Source: Prevotella sp902465605 (lineage in GTDB: Bacteria > Bacteroidota > Bacteroidia > Bacteroidales > Bacteroidaceae). Taken from it: 64,000 bases of DNA. A program made the position numbers and the translations under genes. Where the stretch lies: contig CABQNT010000001.1 of NCBI GenBank assembly GCA_902465605.1, positions 62,001 to 126,000 of the forward strand. The letters run 5' to 3'. This document shows, in pieces, positions 8,555 through 17,687 of the stretch (positions are counted from its first letter, which is position 1; the number at the start of each line of letters is the position of its first letter). Under the pieces are notes generated by a model. It was not told the DNA's origin and did no database searches. It saw only the letters and a program-made list of their open reading frames with translations.

Positions 8555-9616
8555 ATGAAATATAGGAAGAGAAATATTGTAAAAGATGTAAGTGCTTATC
8601 AGTTAAAGGAGAATTGGTTGATTCATGATTCTGGGAAAGAATTAAGAAAACATGAATTATATTTAAATAATAAGAATATTGGTGTAGAAGGCGTGTCCGA
8701 TTACTTTATAAATAAAAGTTTTATTTTATTTAATAAATGGGATAGCAATGACAGTTTTTCCTACGATTTGAAAACTGGCAAGATTGAGGTTATTATACAT
8801 AACGCACAAATAGTATTTATAAATAAATATCTCATTTATGAAGATACAAACAACGTCTTCCACTACAGGAATAACAATTTTGTAGATGTTTTTTCTTCTA
8901 AATATTTCTTTAATATATTGGAAGACAACTACGGGATTACTTATACTAAAACACATTTATCAAAAGCAAATTTTCAAGATGAAATTCTCTGGCAATTTCC
9001 TCTTTCCTCATTGGGTGGTTCAGAATATGAGCCAGGAAAAACTGATAAAATAGATAAAATTTTAGGTATTACTCACGGTAATATCTGGTTTTATACAGAT
9101 TTTGGAAGATTGTTGGCTTTGGACTTGGAAACAGGGGATGTGGTTAAAAAGATATCGGGCAATCCTTCCGACAAAAATTCTACTTATGAAATGACATTGG
9201 GATTAGGAGATTGTTTTTTCCGATCATCAGATAAAAACATTGTAAGTGTTAATGGATTTGATTTTCAAATCATTGACACGGAACAGTTAGTAGTTACAGA
9301 ACAGTATGATTTTCGAGAAGTCGACCCATCGGGCATAGGAATTTATCGAAGTGTATATAGTCCCTTACTTCAAGGAGATTATTTTACTTTTTTGGGTGAA
9401 AAAGAAGAGGACTATGGAGGCATTCGTCGAGCTGGTATTTTTGATTACAAAGCCCGCAAGCTTGTTTGGGAATATGAAGTAATCAGCGAAGAGGAATGCG
9501 ATGAAACGAGAAACCAATTAGTGCCTCCCCAACCATTGTATATGAACGGTAATAAATTGTATATCAAAGATATCAAAAACAATTTGCATATCTTTGAACG
9601 AGAGGATATACGATGA
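8555..9616 (+). CDS. beta-propeller-like (PQQ-like repeat) protein of unknown role
   Basis: 353 residues without signal peptide. Repeated short strands with aromatic ends, and segments such as GRLLALDLETGDVVKKISG (near 190-210) and AGIFDYKARKLVWEYEV (near 295-311), are typical of PQQ-like/WD-type propeller blades. No catalytic motif is visible. It starts one base after the preceding small gene and its stop overlaps the start of the PKD lipoprotein (ATGA), so it is part of the same transcript. Propeller proteins of this size occur among immunity genes of Bacteroidota toxin loci, which is how I read it here, with modest certainty. Confidence 0.6.
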   Translation: MKYRKRNIVKDVSAYQLKENWLIHDSGKELRKHELYLNNKNIGVEGVSDYFINKSFILFNKWDSNDSFSYDLKTGKIEVIIHNAQIVFINKYLIYEDTNNVFHYRNNNFVDVFSSKYFFNILEDNYGITYTKTHLSKANFQDEILWQFPLSSLGGSEYEPGKTDKIDKILGITHGNIWFYTDFGRLLALDLETGDVVKKISGNPSDKNSTYEMTLGLGDCFFRSSDKNIVSVNGFDFQIIDTEQLVVTEQYDFREVDPSGIGIYRSVYSPLLQGDYFTFLGEKEEDYGGIRRAGIFDYKARKLVWEYEVISEEECDETRNQLVPPQPLYMNGNKLYIKDIKNNLHIFEREDIR

Positions 9617-10233
9617 TAAAAGAAAATATGAAGAAAATTAAGATGCAGAATAGGAATGTATTAATATTTATGTTTGCTTTCTTAGTCTCTTCCTGTCTCA
9701 ATGAGACTGCCGTTCCTATCAAATCGGCATTCACCATAGAGGCACCAGAAGATAAAACTTCTCCTGTAACTATTCAACTAAAAAACGAGAGTTATGGGGC
9801 AGATGAGTATGAATGGACATTTGAAGGAGGACAGCCTGGTAGTTTTACGGACAAAAGTCCGGGTAAGGTTGTGTTCACGCAAGCAGGTGAGCACAAAATA
9901 ACCTTGCGAGTCTGGAATGCTGTAGAGGAAAGGACAAGTCAGCAGACCCTCAGAGTTGACTCCGCCATGACGATAGACTTTAATTTTACCGTGGCAATCA
10001 ATGGTATTGCTCCAGGAACTGTCCCCATCATCAACAAAAGCAAAGGCGGAAGCCAATATGAGTGGACTTTTGAAGGTAGCATTCCCTCTACATCCAACCG
10101 ACAGCATCCGGGCACGATAACCTTTGCGGACGGTGGTGAGCATAAGATTCACCTAAGAGTATTCAATGGCAGTAAATACGAGGAACGTACTAAGGTGCTA
10201 ACCCTACAACCTCCAATTCAAGCCGACTTTTAA
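9613..10233 (+). CDS. PKD-repeat lipoprotein, apparently 3'-truncated
   Basis: 206 residues. After a basic start (MIKENMKKIKMQNRN) comes a signal with lipobox VSSC (Cys28). Two PKD/Ig-like repeats follow (about 38-110 and 118-198), each with the EYEWTFEG and GEHKI.LRV motifs. The protein stops at PPIQADF, precisely where a third repeat should begin (compare IKSAF and IDFNF), so the gene was probably longer and has lost its end. It would sit on the cell surface or in the periplasm. Its first ~90 bases recur as a fossil at 8124-8215. Its place next to suspected immunity genes suggests a toxin delivery or display locus. Confidence 0.75.
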   Translation: MIKENMKKIKMQNRNVLIFMFAFLVSSCLNETAVPIKSAFTIEAPEDKTSPVTIQLKNESYGADEYEWTFEGGQPGSFTDKSPGKVVFTQAGEHKITLRVWNAVEERTSQQTLRVDSAMTIDFNFTVAINGIAPGTVPIINKSKGGSQYEWTFEGSIPSTSNRQHPGTITFADGGEHKIHLRVFNGSKYEERTKVLTLQPPIQADF

Positions 10234-10577
10234 GTCGTACTTCCCTAACGCTGTCTCTTACAACCGTTTTGTTGAACTTGAATGTAGGGTGTTTTTCCCT
10301 CTTATGTTCTTTCTTAATCTGCGTGCATTTGGAAGATGTGCAGGTGTTACATTTGTTGACTCAACAATGAACATTACCCTTAACTTGTCAGAATAAGGTC
10401 GGGGTGAACCCGAATTGGGGTAAAAAATATAATACGCGAGAGTACGTTTTACGGATTCTTTTCGCGCTCTTCACGAACGATAAGTGATGTTGATATACAT
10501 TTGTTTTCGACGTAAATTATTGAAACGAATGCTATATTTTGTTAAATTTTTAAGCTCGTGAAAAATTGAACTTATTA
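10234..10577. other. non-coding stretch between the accessory island and the str operon
   Basis: No ORF with coding character is seen. The sequence changes from the accessory island's composition to the str promoter region. The frame of the truncated PKD gene does not resume after its stop. Confidence 0.5.
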
Positions 10578-10612
10578 TTTTGTACGAGTTTTAATTATTA
10601 TTTGTACCTTTG
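10578..10612 (+). promoter_or_regulatory. promoter of the str/S10/spc/alpha supercluster
   Basis: TTTTG at 10578-10582 and TACCTTTG at 10605-10612 are separated by 22 bases and match the Bacteroidota -33/-7 pattern (TTTG, then TAnnTTTG). The expected start lies near 10618, giving a leader of about 100 nt before rpsL. No other equally good promoter is seen before fusA. Confidence 0.75.
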
Positions 10613-10721
10613 CAGCCCGAAAAGGTTCATTGTATCCAATTCATTAAAGGGGATATTGTGTCCTCTTTCGATATCGCTTCGATAATATACAAAATAATAT
10701 ATAAAATTAAAAAGTAAAATT

Positions 10722-11105
10722 ATGCCTACTATTTCACAGTTAGTAAGAAAAGGCAGACGGGTGATTGAAAGCTCGAGCAAGTCGCCGGCTTTGGACAACT
10801 GTCCTCAGCGTCGTGGCGTATGCGTGCGCGTGTATACAACCACTCCTAAAAAGCCTAATTCGGCGATGCGTAAGGTCGCCCGTGTTCGTTTGACCAACCA
10901 AAAGGAAGTAAACTCTTACATCCCAGGAGAAGGACACAACTTGCAAGAGCACAGTATCGTGCTGGTTCGTGGCGGTCGTGTGAAAGATCTTCCTGGTGTG
11001 CGTTACCACATCGTTCGCGGAACATTGGATACCGCCGGCGTTGCAAACCGCACACAGCGACGTTCTAAATATGGAGCGAAGCGTCCTAAGGCAGCTAAGA
11101 AGTAA
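10722..11105 (+). CDS. rpsL: 30S ribosomal protein S12
   Basis: 127 residues, normal for S12. It contains the universal decoding-centre segments TPKKPNSAMRKVARVRL (near 41-57) and GRVKDLPGVRYHIVRG (near 88-103), including the lysines at which streptomycin-resistance substitutions arise. It shapes the ribosomal A-site and controls decoding fidelity. It is the first gene of the long ribosomal cluster, preceded by a leader and followed by a 252 nt structured spacer before rpsG. Confidence 0.98.
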   Translation: MPTISQLVRKGRRVIESSSKSPALDNCPQRRGVCVRVYTTTPKKPNSAMRKVARVRLTNQKEVNSYIPGEGHNLQEHSIVLVRGGRVKDLPGVRYHIVRGTLDTAGVANRTQRRSKYGAKRPKAAKK

Positions 11106-11117
11106 GCTGAATACAAG

Positions 11118-11224
11118 AAAGATTCTAAATCAGTGGGTTCTGTGGTTGGTAAGAATGTAGGTGATACATGACTTCAGAACCGGAGATTGGAAATAGCTCA
11201 AGAGCCCAGTGACATAGAATCTTT
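11118..11224 (+). promoter_or_regulatory. nested inverted repeats in the rpsL-rpsG spacer
   Basis: The outer arms AAAGATTCTA (11118-11127) and TAGAATCTTT (11215-11224) are perfect complements, and inside them GGTTCTG (11136-11142) pairs with CAGAACC (11175-11181). The RNA could fold into a two-level stem of ~107 nt between two co-transcribed ribosomal genes. In E. coli the S12-S7 spacer is the site where S7 represses translation; a similar role here is inference. Confidence 0.5.
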
Positions 11225-11357
11225 TCTTTATCCCATTAAAATAATATTTATCGTTTTGCTGGAGAATTATTATCAAGGTTGAGTAAATGCTCAAGAGTGA
11301 GTGTTGAAGATCAAAACAATAACAGCCTCCGCAGACACAATTTTTTATTAAGTAAAA

Positions 11358-11834
11358 ATGAGAAAAGCAAAACCAAAGAAGCGTGTGATCTTGCCAGATC
11401 CAGTCTTCAATGACAAGAATGTATCTAAGTTTGTCAATCACTTGATGTACGATGGAAAGAAAAATACAGCGTACGAAATCTTCTACAAAGCTCTGGACAC
11501 CGTAAAGGCTAAGATGGGCAATGAAGAAAAGTCTCCATTAGAAATTTGGAAGCAGGCGTTGGATAACATCACTCCGCAAGTGGAGGTGAAAAGCCGTCGT
11601 ATAGGTGGTGCCACGTTCCAGGTGCCAACGGAAATCCGTCCTGATCGTAAGCAGAGTGTGTCGATGAAAAACTTGATACAGTACGCTCGGAAGCGTGGCG
11701 GAAAGAGCATGGCAGATAAGCTCGCAGCAGAGATTATGGATGCCTTTAACAACCAAGGTGGCGCTTATAAGCGTAAAGAAGATATGCACCGCATGGCTGA
11801 GGCTAACCGCGCATTCGCTCACTTCAGATTTTAA
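11358..11834 (+). CDS. rpsG: 30S ribosomal protein S7
   Basis: 158 residues. It starts MRKAKPKKRVILPDPVFND and contains VEVKSRRIGGATFQVPTEIR (near 76-95), the S7 signature region, with KREDMHRMAEANRAFAHFRF at the C-terminus. It nucleates assembly of the 30S head and contacts tRNA at the E site. It follows the structured spacer after rpsL and precedes fusA by 25 bases. Confidence 0.98.
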   Translation: MRKAKPKKRVILPDPVFNDKNVSKFVNHLMYDGKKNTAYEIFYKALDTVKAKMGNEEKSPLEIWKQALDNITPQVEVKSRRIGGATFQVPTEIRPDRKQSVSMKNLIQYARKRGGKSMADKLAAEIMDAFNNQGGAYKRKEDMHRMAEANRAFAHFRF

Positions 11835-11859
11835 CTATATAAAATAAGGTAAAAAGACA

Positions 11860-13974
11860 ATGGCAAATCGCGATTTACATTTAACACGTAACATAGGTAT
11901 CATGGCCCACATCGATGCCGGTAAAACAACAACTTCTGAGCGTATCTTGTTCTATACAGGAAAAACTCATAAGATTGGTGAGGTGCATGATGGAGCAGCT
12001 ACCATGGACTGGATGGCCCAGGAACAGGAGCGTGGTATTACCATTACTTCTGCTGCGACAACCTGTACCTGGAAATATTTAGGGAAAGCTTTCAAGATTA
12101 ACCTGATTGATACTCCGGGACACGTCGACTTTACCGCTGAGGTAGAACGTTCTTTGCGCGTGCTCGACGGTGCCGTGGCAACTTACTCTGCCGCCGATGG
12201 TGTACAGCCACAGTCGGAAACAGTGTGGCGTCAGGCTGATAAATATAATGTACCGCGCATAGGATATGTGAACAAGATGGACCGTTCTGGTGCTAACTTC
12301 TTCGAGACTGTTCAGCAGATGAGAGACATCTTGGGTGCGAATCCTTGTCCAATTCAGATTCCAATCGGTGCAGAAGAAAACTTCAAAGGGGTTGTAGACC
12401 TTATTAAAATGAAGGCGATGTATTGGCACGACGAAACCATGGGTGCTGAATACGACATTGCTGATATCCCAGCTGAGTTGGTGGACGAAGCAAACGAGTG
12501 GAGAGATAAATTGTTAGATTCAGCTGCAAGTTTTGACGATGACTTGATGGAGAAATATCTCGAGGGTCAGGAAATCGATGAGATGCAGTTGATCAAGGCA
12601 ATCCGAAAAGGAACTTGTGCCATGGAGCTGACTCCTATGGTACTGGGATCATCCTATAAAAACAAGGGTGTTCAGCCATTATTGGATTATATTTGTGCTT
12701 TCTTGCCATCACCTTTGGATACTGAGGCTGTTGTAGGTACTAATCCTGATACAGATGAGGAAGAGGATCGTAAGCCTTCTGAAGAAGCGCCAACAGCTGC
12801 TTTGGCATTTAAGATTGCGACAGACCCATTCATGGGACGTTTGGTGTTCTTCCGTGTATATTCCGGAAAAGTTACTGCGGGCTCGTATGTATACAATCCG
12901 CGCACGGGTAAAAAAGAGCGTATCAGTCGTTTGTTCCAAATGGACTCTCATAAAGAAATTCCAATGGATTCGATTGATGCAGGTGATATCGGTGCCGGTG
13001 TCGGATTCAAGGATATTCGTACGGGTGACACCTTGTGCGATGAAGCTCATCCAATCGTATTGGAGTCTATGACATTCCCCGATACCGTGATATCGATTGC
13101 CGTTGAACCCAAGAGTCAGGCAGATATCGCTAAGTTGGATAACGGCTTGGCCAAGTTGGCAGAAGAAGACCCAACATTTACAGTTCGTACCGACGAGCAG
13201 AGTGGTCAAACGATTATCTCTGGTATGGGTGAGTTGCACTTGGATATCATCATTGACCGTTTGAAGCGTGAATTCAAGGTTGAATGTAACCAGGGTAAAC
13301 CACAGGTTAACTATAAGGAGGCTATCACCAAGGATGTAACCTTGCGTGAAGTTTACAAGAAGCAGAGTGGTGGTCGTGGTAAATTCGCCGATATTATCGT
13401 TACTGTAGGTCCTAAGGACGAGGATTATACCGAAGGCGATTTGCAGTTCGTTAACGAGGTTAAAGGTGGTAACGTGCCTAAGGAATTCATTCCTTCTGTA
13501 CAGAAAGGTTTCCAAGATTGCCTGAAGAATGGTGTTTTGGGTGGTTTCCCTGTTACTGGCTTAAAGGTTACGTTGACAGATGGATCTTTCCACCCTGTTG
13601 ACTCTGACCAATTGTCTTTCGAGCTTGCTGCACATAATGCATTTAAGAATGCTTGCCCGAAGGCTGGTCCTGTTTTGATGGAGCCTATCATGAAAGTGGA
13701 AGTGGTGACACCAGAAGAGAACATGGGTGATGTGATTGGTGACTTGAATAAGCGCCGCGGTCTTGTACAAGGCATGGATGAAGCACGCAGTGGTGCCCGT
13801 ATCGTTAAGGCAATGGTGCCATTGGCCGAGATGTTTGGTTATGTAACTGCATTGCGTACCATCACCTCAGGACGTGCAACCAGTTCGATGGAATATGATC
13901 ATCATGCACCAGTTTCTACCTCTATCGCTAAGACAGTGCTGGAGGAGGTTAATGGTAAAGCAGATCTTCTGTAA
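11860..13974 (+). CDS. fusA: elongation factor G
   Basis: 704 residues. The G domain shows G1 AHIDAGKTTTSERIL, the switch segment GITITSAATT, G3 DTPGHVDF and G4 NKMD. The domains run G (1-~300), II (~310-400), III, IV (SGGRGKFADIIV near 505-516) and V (ALRTITSGRATSSMEYDHH near the end). It catalyses GTP-driven translocation of tRNA and mRNA, and also ribosome recycling. The classic str order rpsL-rpsG-fusA is kept, but tuf is not the next gene; rpsJ follows directly, as usual in Bacteroidota. Confidence 0.98.
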   Translation: MANRDLHLTRNIGIMAHIDAGKTTTSERILFYTGKTHKIGEVHDGAATMDWMAQEQERGITITSAATTCTWKYLGKAFKINLIDTPGHVDFTAEVERSLRVLDGAVATYSAADGVQPQSETVWRQADKYNVPRIGYVNKMDRSGANFFETVQQMRDILGANPCPIQIPIGAEENFKGVVDLIKMKAMYWHDETMGAEYDIADIPAELVDEANEWRDKLLDSAASFDDDLMEKYLEGQEIDEMQLIKAIRKGTCAMELTPMVLGSSYKNKGVQPLLDYICAFLPSPLDTEAVVGTNPDTDEEEDRKPSEEAPTAALAFKIATDPFMGRLVFFRVYSGKVTAGSYVYNPRTGKKERISRLFQMDSHKEIPMDSIDAGDIGAGVGFKDIRTGDTLCDEAHPIVLESMTFPDTVISIAVEPKSQADIAKLDNGLAKLAEEDPTFTVRTDEQSGQTIISGMGELHLDIIIDRLKREFKVECNQGKPQVNYKEAITKDVTLREVYKKQSGGRGKFADIIVTVGPKDEDYTEGDLQFVNEVKGGNVPKEFIPSVQKGFQDCLKNGVLGGFPVTGLKVTLTDGSFHPVDSDQLSFELAAHNAFKNACPKAGPVLMEPIMKVEVVTPEENMGDVIGDLNKRRGLVQGMDEARSGARIVKAMVPLAEMFGYVTALRTITSGRATSSMEYDHHAPVSTSIAKTVLEEVNGKADLL

Positions 13975-13991
13975 GAAATCAAAATCAGGAA

Positions 13992-14035
13992 AGAGAATCA
14001 CGTCTTAGCGTATGACTCTTAAGACGTGTATCTCT
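13992..14035 (+). terminator. hairpin in the fusA-rpsJ spacer, possible attenuator
   Basis: AGAGA plus CACGTCTTA (13992-14007) faces TAAGACGTG plus TCTCT (14020-14035), giving a long interrupted stem with loop GCGTATGACTCT. No run of T follows (CTCCTCTTAAT), so it may slow or process the transcript rather than end it. Confidence 0.45.
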
Positions 14036-14068
14036 CTCCTCTTAATAAATAACTAACAAATATCAAAG

Positions 14069-14374
14069 ATGAGTCAAAAAATTAGAATTAAGCTGAAGTC
14101 TTACGACCACCAGTTGGTTGACAAATCAGCCGAGAAAATTGTGAAGGCAGTAAAGGCGACAGGTGCCATTGTCAGTGGTCCTATTCCATTGCCTACTCAC
14201 AAGCGAATTTTCACCGTGAACCGCAGTACTTTCGTGAACAAGAAAGCACGTGAGCAGTTTCAACTCTCAAACTTCAAGCGTTTGATCGATATCTATAGCT
14301 CATCAGCTAAGACAGTTGATGCTTTGATGAAGTTGGATCTGCCAAGTGGTGTTGAGGTAGAAATCAAGGTGTAA
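14069..14374 (+). CDS. rpsJ: 30S ribosomal protein S10
   Basis: 101 residues with the S10 signature VSGPIPLPTHKRIFTVNRST (near 35-54) and the ending LDLPSGVEVEIKV. It is part of the 30S head and, as NusE, a partner of NusB/NusG in antitermination. It is the first gene of the S10 group. A 140 nt spacer with tandem repeats separates it from rplC. Confidence 0.98.
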   Translation: MSQKIRIKLKSYDHQLVDKSAEKIVKAVKATGAIVSGPIPLPTHKRIFTVNRSTFVNKKAREQFQLSNFKRLIDIYSSSAKTVDALMKLDLPSGVEVEIKV

Positions 14375-14433
14375 ATTAACGTGTGAAAAGTTTTTTCGTG
14401 GATGAGTATGAGAAAATGACTAGGGAAGTATAT

Positions 14434-14497
14434 ACTCGTCAACTCGTCAACTCGTCAACTCGTCAACTAAAAAACTCATAAACTAAAAAACTCATAA
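14434..14497. repeat. tandem short repeats in the rpsJ-rplC spacer
   Basis: Four perfect copies of the 8-mer ACTCGTCA (14434-14465) are followed at once by two perfect copies of the 16-mer ACTAAAAAACTCATAA (14466-14497). The two units share the core ACTC(G/A)T. Related degenerate 'ACTCAT' runs occur in other spacers of the window (26.1, 28.2 and 52.85 kb). Confidence 0.9.
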
Positions 14498-14514
14498 ACT
14501 AATAATTTTTTGAA

Positions 14515-15129
14515 ATGCCAGGATTAATTGGAAGAAAAATCGGAATGACATCCGTTTTCAGTGCCGACGGTAAGAATGTACCGTGCACTGTTATCGAAGC
14601 TGGTCCATGTGTTGTAACACAGGTAAAGACCGTTGAAAAAGACGGCTACAAGGCTCTTCAATTAGGTTTCGGTGAAGCAAAGGAAAAAAGAACAACCAAA
14701 CCTTTGTTGGGAACCTTCAAGAAAGCCGGCACAACACCTAAAAAGCACTTGGTCGAGTTCAAATTTGATGGGGAGTATAACCTGGGTGACACTATTACTG
14801 TTGAGTTGTTTAACGATACAGAATTCGTTGACGTAATAGGCACCTCAAAAGGTAAAGGCTTCCAGGGCGTAGTTAAGCGTCACGGATTTGGTGGCGTTGG
14901 TCAGCGTACACACGGTCAGGATGACCGAGCTCGTAAGCCGGGTGCTATTGGTGCATGTTCTTATCCAGCTAAAGTATTTAAGGGTATGCGCATGGGCGGC
15001 CAGATGGGTGGTGACAGAGTCACAACTCAGAATCTGAGAGTGTTAAAAGTGATTCCAGAGAAGAACCTGTTGATTGTCAAGGGCTCGTTTGCTGGATGCA
15101 ATGGTTCAACTGTTTTAATTGAGAAATAA
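14515..15129 (+). CDS. rplC: 50S ribosomal protein L3
   Basis: 204 residues. It contains the L3 loop segment that reaches toward the peptidyl-transferase centre: VVKRHGFGGVGQRTHGQ (near 120-136) and MRMGGQMGGDRVTTQNLRV (near 160-180). It is one of the first proteins needed for 50S assembly. The stop overlaps the rplD start (TAATG). Confidence 0.98.
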   Translation: MPGLIGRKIGMTSVFSADGKNVPCTVIEAGPCVVTQVKTVEKDGYKALQLGFGEAKEKRTTKPLLGTFKKAGTTPKKHLVEFKFDGEYNLGDTITVELFNDTEFVDVIGTSKGKGFQGVVKRHGFGGVGQRTHGQDDRARKPGAIGACSYPAKVFKGMRMGGQMGGDRVTTQNLRVLKVIPEKNLLIVKGSFAGCNGSTVLIEK

Positions 15130-15758
15130 TGGAAGTTAGCGTATTAAATATCAATGGTCAGGAAACTGGAAGAAAGGTTACGTTGAACGAAGCTATCTTC
15201 GGAATAGAGCCAAACGATCATGTGCTATATCTTGATGTAAAGCAGTATCTTGCAAATCAGCGTCAAGGAACAGCTAAGTCAAAAGAGAGAAGTGAGTTGA
15301 GTGGTTCTACTCGCAAACTCGGTCGCCAGAAAGGTGGTGGTGGTGCACGTCGTGGTGACATCAACTCGCCATTGCTTGTTGGTGGAGCTCGTGTGTTTGG
15401 TCCAAAACCACGTGACTATCGCTTTAAATTGAATAAAAAAGTAAAGAATCTTGCACGTAGATCGGCTTTGTCATACAAAGCACAGGAGAACGCAATCGTT
15501 ATCGTGGAAGACTTTACTTTGGATGCTCCAAAGACTAAAGATTTCGTAAATATTGCAAAAAATCTTAAAGTAGAGGGCAAGAAGTCGCTACTGGTTTTGC
15601 CAGAAGCAAATAAAAATGTATATTTGTCGGCTCGTAATCTGCAACAAGCAGATGTGATGACGGCATCTACACTCAATACTTATAAAGTTTTGAATGCAGA
15701 TGTTCTTGTTGTGACAGAAAACTCGTTGAAGGTGATTGACAATATCTTAATTAAATAA
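15129..15758 (+). CDS. rplD: 50S ribosomal protein L4
   Basis: 209 residues. The extended loop that lines the exit tunnel is visible (GSTRKLGRQKGGGGARRGD near 58-76, then GGARVFGPKPRDY near 82-94). In E. coli L4 represses its own operon; whether it does so here is not shown by the sequence. Its start overlaps the rplC stop by one base. Confidence 0.97.
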   Translation: MEVSVLNINGQETGRKVTLNEAIFGIEPNDHVLYLDVKQYLANQRQGTAKSKERSELSGSTRKLGRQKGGGGARRGDINSPLLVGGARVFGPKPRDYRFKLNKKVKNLARRSALSYKAQENAIVIVEDFTLDAPKTKDFVNIAKNLKVEGKKSLLVLPEANKNVYLSARNLQQADVMTASTLNTYKVLNADVLVVTENSLKVIDNILIK

Positions 15759-15774
15759 AAGGAGACAATAGAAC

Positions 15775-16119
15775 ATGGCATATATCATTAAACCATTGGT
15801 CACTGAGAAGATGACTAAGATTACAGACAAGTCTTCTATTGAAAAAACTTATAAGGTGAAGGGCGAGGACCGCACAAAGGTTGCAGAACTGAAGTACGGC
15901 TTCATCGTTCGTCCAGAAGCCGATAAGCTCCAAATTAAGAAAGAGATTGAAAGTCTGTACAATGTTACAGTAATAAATGTGAACACAGCTCGCTACGCTG
16001 GGAAGCGCTCAAGCCGCTATACGCGCGCTGGACTTGTGAAGGGACAAAAAGCTGCGTTCAAGAAAGCAATCGTCACTCTGAAAGAGGGCGATACAATTGA
16101 TTTTTACAGCAATATTTAA
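15775..16119 (+). CDS. rplW: 50S ribosomal protein L23
   Basis: 114 residues, beginning MAYIIKPLVTEKMT. The typical ending region VNTARYAGKRSSRYTRAG with a long basic loop is present. It sits at the tunnel exit and docks trigger factor and SRP. A purine-rich AAAGGAGA 10 bases before the start is one of the few Shine-Dalgarno-like sites in this cluster. Confidence 0.97.
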   Translation: MAYIIKPLVTEKMTKITDKSSIEKTYKVKGEDRTKVAELKYGFIVRPEADKLQIKKEIESLYNVTVINVNTARYAGKRSSRYTRAGLVKGQKAAFKKAIVTLKEGDTIDFYSNI

Positions 16120-16127
16120 AATAAAAA

Positions 16128-16952
<825 letters not shown>

Positions 16953-16974
16953 TCAAGTAAACTAAGAGTAAAAT

Positions 16975-17241
16975 ATGAGTCGTTCACTTAAGAAAGGTCC
17001 GTATATCAACGTAGCTCTGGAAAAGAAAATTCTCGCTATGAATGAGAGTGGAAAGAAGAGCGTTGTTAAAACATGGGCAAGAGCTTCAATGATTTCCCCT
17101 GATTTCGTGGGTCACACTGTTGCAGTCCATAACGGAAATAAATTTATCCCTGTTTACGTTACAGAAAATATGGTTGGGCATAAGTTGGGAGAGTTTTCTC
17201 CAACTCGTCGTTTTGGTGGCCACGCCGGTAACAAGAAATAA
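16975..17241 (+). CDS. rpsS: 30S ribosomal protein S19
   Basis: 88 residues, starting MSRSLKKGPYIN. Typical segments are WARASMISPDFVGHTVAVHN (near 35-54) and GHKLGEFSPTRRFGGHAG at the C-terminus. It forms a complex with S13 in the 30S head and touches A- and P-site tRNA. Confidence 0.98.
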   Translation: MSRSLKKGPYINVALEKKILAMNESGKKSVVKTWARASMISPDFVGHTVAVHNGNKFIPVYVTENMVGHKLGEFSPTRRFGGHAGNKK

Positions 17242-17274
17242 TAGGGACAAACCATTTAAAAGTAAAAATTAATA

Positions 17275-17679
17275 ATGGGAGCAAGAAAGCATATAGCGGC
17301 TGAAAAATTAAAAGAAGCCCGCAAAAATTTATACTTCGCAAAGCTCAAAGGTGTTCCTTCATCACCCCGAAAAATGCGCTATGTAGTAGACATGATTCGA
17401 GGTATGGAAGTTAACCGCGCTCTCGGAGTATTGAGATTCTCAAAAAAGCAAGCTGCTCAAGATATAGAGAAGTTACTTCTTTCTGCAATTGCTAACTGGG
17501 AAGCTAAGAATGATCGTAAGGCTGAAGATGGAGAGTTGTTCGTCAGCCGTGTCTTCGTAGATGAAGGTGTTACGATGAAGCGTATGAGACCGGCACCGCA
17601 GGGTCGTGGGTACAGAATTCGTAAGCGTAGTAACCATGTTACTTTGTTTGTTGATGCCAAAACTAATGACGAAAAATAA
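17275..17679 (+). CDS. rplV: 50S ribosomal protein L22
   Basis: 134 residues. GVPSSPRKMRYVVDMIRGM (near 26-44) is the family opening and RMRPAPQGRGYRIRKRSNHV (near 103-122) is the beta-hairpin that lines the exit tunnel, where macrolide-resistance changes occur. It precedes rpsC by 8 bases. Confidence 0.98.
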   Translation: MGARKHIAAEKLKEARKNLYFAKLKGVPSSPRKMRYVVDMIRGMEVNRALGVLRFSKKQAAQDIEKLLLSAIANWEAKNDRKAEDGELFVSRVFVDEGVTMKRMRPAPQGRGYRIRKRSNHVTLFVDAKTNDEK

Positions 17680-17687
17680 TAAATAGA

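Noticed and set aside
12709..13515. 268-codon minus-strand frame
   Set aside because: Antisense shadow of fusA caused by its codon bias.
14434..14497. replication or integration site (iteron-like)
   Set aside because: The units lie between co-transcribed ribosomal genes and there is no replication or recombinase gene nearby.
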